From contig JAKFXP010000085.1 of assembly GCA_021731325.1 (NCBI GenBank), positions 1-15,078 on the forward strand: 15,078 bases of DNA, in the 5' to 3' direction. The position numbers and the translations under genes were made by a program. Below the pieces are notes generated by a model, which had not been told where the DNA came from, did no database searches, and saw only the letters and a list, made by a program, of their open reading frames with translations. The DNA comes from Parcubacteria group bacterium (GTDB lineage: Bacteria; Patescibacteriota; Minisyncoccia; Phycocordibacterales; UBA12088). Below, one piece after another: positions 14,473 through 15,078 of this stretch; within the stretch, counting starts at the first letter, position 1, and every line of letters begins with the position of its first letter.

Positions 14473-14720
14473 AGAGCGAGGTATGCAATTGTGATGAGCA
14501 GTACGAAAAAGCTCGTACGACAGTCTTATAGTCGGACGAGAAAAGAACACTTACCGGTTCGTAGGTCGGATGTATGATAAGAAACCTGTATGCAATTGTA
14601 CTGCGTTACAAGCGACATGGATGTTGATTGTCGCTGATCCCCCCTTTTGTACTATCAAGTGTACGGCAACGGGTTTGGGGGTCAAGCACGTGTTGAGGAT
14701 TTCTACGCCGTGACAAACTA

Positions 14721-14751
14721 TTGCATGTCCGTCAAGGAAGTGCGGTATACT
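14721..14751 (+). promoter_or_regulatory. Possible promoter for the RNA at 14776
   Basis: TTGCAT (14721-14726) and TATACT (14746-14751) are 19 bases apart, a slightly long spacer. The predicted start, near 14758, falls within the palindrome GTAGGTACCTAC (14753-14764) and shortly before the folded segment. Confidence 0.4.
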
Positions 14752-14775
14752 CGTAGGTACCTACCCACTACAGGC

Positions 14776-14867
14776 ACGAAGAGAACTGAGAAGGGTGCGT
14801 AACCCCAAAAGGGGAAACCAGCTTACAAGAAGCTGCCGGGTCACGCACCCTTCTCAACATTCTTCGT
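14776..14867 (+). ncRNA. Candidate structured RNA with a long closing stem and two apical hairpins
   Basis: The outer stem ACGAAGA (14776-14782) with TCTTCGT (14861-14867) is followed by a symmetric four-by-four internal loop. A perfect 14-bp stem then forms (TGAGAAGGGTGCGT at 14787-14800 with ACGCACCCTTCTCA at 14843-14856). Inside are a CCCC/GGGG hairpin with an AAAA loop (14803-14814) and a CAGCTT/AAGCTG hairpin with a five-base loop (14819-14835). ACCC (14802-14805) could alternatively pair with GGGT (14838-14841), giving two competing states. I could not match it to tmRNA, SRP RNA, RNase P RNA, 6S RNA or a riboswitch class that I know. The strand is assigned from the promoter-like site upstream, and the opposite strand would fold similarly. 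Confidence 0.55.
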
Positions 14868-14982
14868 CGAGACTCCACCTACATTGGTTATAACAATTCT
14901 ACGGCCGTTGCGTCAAACCCACACGCATGTCGTTGCAAGAGGGGCTATGAGCTTGAATCCACACCTGAAATGCACAAAAATA

Positions 14983-15036
14983 CATACCCGCGGTTAGGAT
15001 AGTTGTGTTAACAAACAACCTAATACCGCGGGTATG
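14983..15036. repeat. Long GC-cored inverted repeat
   Basis: CATACCCGCGGT (14983-14994) pairs perfectly with ACCGCGGGTATG (15025-15036). Next to it TAGG (14995-14998) pairs with CCTA (15019-15022) past a two-base bulge, and TTGT (15003-15006) with ACAA (15015-15018) closes an eight-base loop. No T-tract follows on either strand, so a terminator is not supported. An operator, a recombination site or part of a structured RNA are the options. Confidence 0.6.
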
Positions 15037-15078
15037 CATACACATCTTAATCGAGATGATCGTGCCTGTATAGCACTC

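Larger units (their letters stand above)
14282..15078. other. Gene-free region upstream of the minus-strand surface cluster
   Basis: I see no convincing coding frame in these 797 bases. Short open frames here are interrupted by strong inverted repeats and resemble no protein. Folding elements include 14326-14364, 14426-14472, GTACGA/TCGTAC near 14500, AGCGACA/TGTCGCT (14611-14635), a 12-base palindrome at 14753-14764, the branched fold at 14776-14867, the inverted repeat at 14983-15036, and CATCT/AGATG near 15050. Confidence 0.6.

Noticed and set aside
14311..14577. An 88-codon plus-strand open frame upstream of the 370-residue protein gene
   Set aside because: It crosses two strong inverted repeats and a putative minus-strand promoter, has no ribosome site, and its product resembles nothing.
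14753..15036. A CRISPR array or small transposon defined by the palindromes near the window end
   Set aside because: The inverted repeats differ in sequence, there are no direct repeats with regular spacers, and no transposase or cas gene is visible.
1..15078. Recoding of TGA (as in Gracilibacteria and Absconditabacteria)
   Set aside because: None of the confident genes ends in TGA, which raised the question, but all are full length under the standard code with no in-frame TGA needing read-through.

Overview
The window looks like a chromosomal segment from a Candidate Phyla Radiation (Patescibacteria, Parcubacteria-like) bacterium. This is an inference from protein style, not a taxonomic assignment. 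The main clue is a 924-residue surface protein combining Asn/Thr-rich repeats, DUF11-like domains and a C-terminal peptidoglycan-binding-like domain, an architecture I associate with that group. Supporting clues are small, mostly unnamed genes, start codons that mostly lack a Shine-Dalgarno sequence, and a nucleotidyltransferase joined to a cupin. All confident stops are TAA or TAG and the reading frames are intact under the standard code, so there is no sign of stop-codon recoding.

Layout. (1) Positions 1-2829, minus strand: a surface-glycan operon with a Wzx-like flippase, a GtrB/DPM-like glycosyltransferase, and a nucleotidyltransferase-cupin fusion cut by the window edge. (2) Positions 2935-3489, plus strand: an unrecognised 184-residue protein followed by a strong intrinsic terminator. 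(3) Positions 3542-4086: a gene-free stretch packed with stem-loops, a candidate leader or small RNA. (4) Positions 4087-8583, plus strand: four genes in line, comprising two SipW/TasA-type secreted proteins, a SipW-like (Ser/His) signal peptidase I, and a membrane-anchored SipW-substrate-like protein carrying a Cys-flanked repeat module. (5) Positions 8670-9665, minus strand: a DUF475/TerC-superfamily membrane protein, separated from its neighbours by a terminator on each side. (6) Positions 9776-14281, minus strand: three genes for exported proteins of 924, about 186 and 370 residues, all with the same repeat signature. (7) Positions 14282-15078: about 800 bases with no convincing gene but with promoter-like sites, a very well formed branched RNA fold (14776-14867) and a long inverted repeat (14983-15036).

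How the genes may work together. The plus-strand cluster looks like a self-contained export and assembly unit. The SipW-like peptidase would process its three neighbours, and TasA-type proteins are known in Bacillus to form extracellular fibres. The most striking pattern is a bipartite repeat shared by four proteins in the two opposing clusters. Half A resembles N-x-N-x-A-x-V-x-N-x-I-x-V-x-A-x-T-G-x-N. Half B resembles I-x-T-G-x-A-x-A-x-x-V-x-N-x-V-N-x-N. The linker between the halves runs from about 10 residues to a large glycine-rich insert. I infer an alternating beta-strand, possibly solenoid- or fibre-forming module that makes a shared cell-surface structure. The glycan operon and the peptidoglycan-binding-like domain fit a cell-envelope theme for the whole region.
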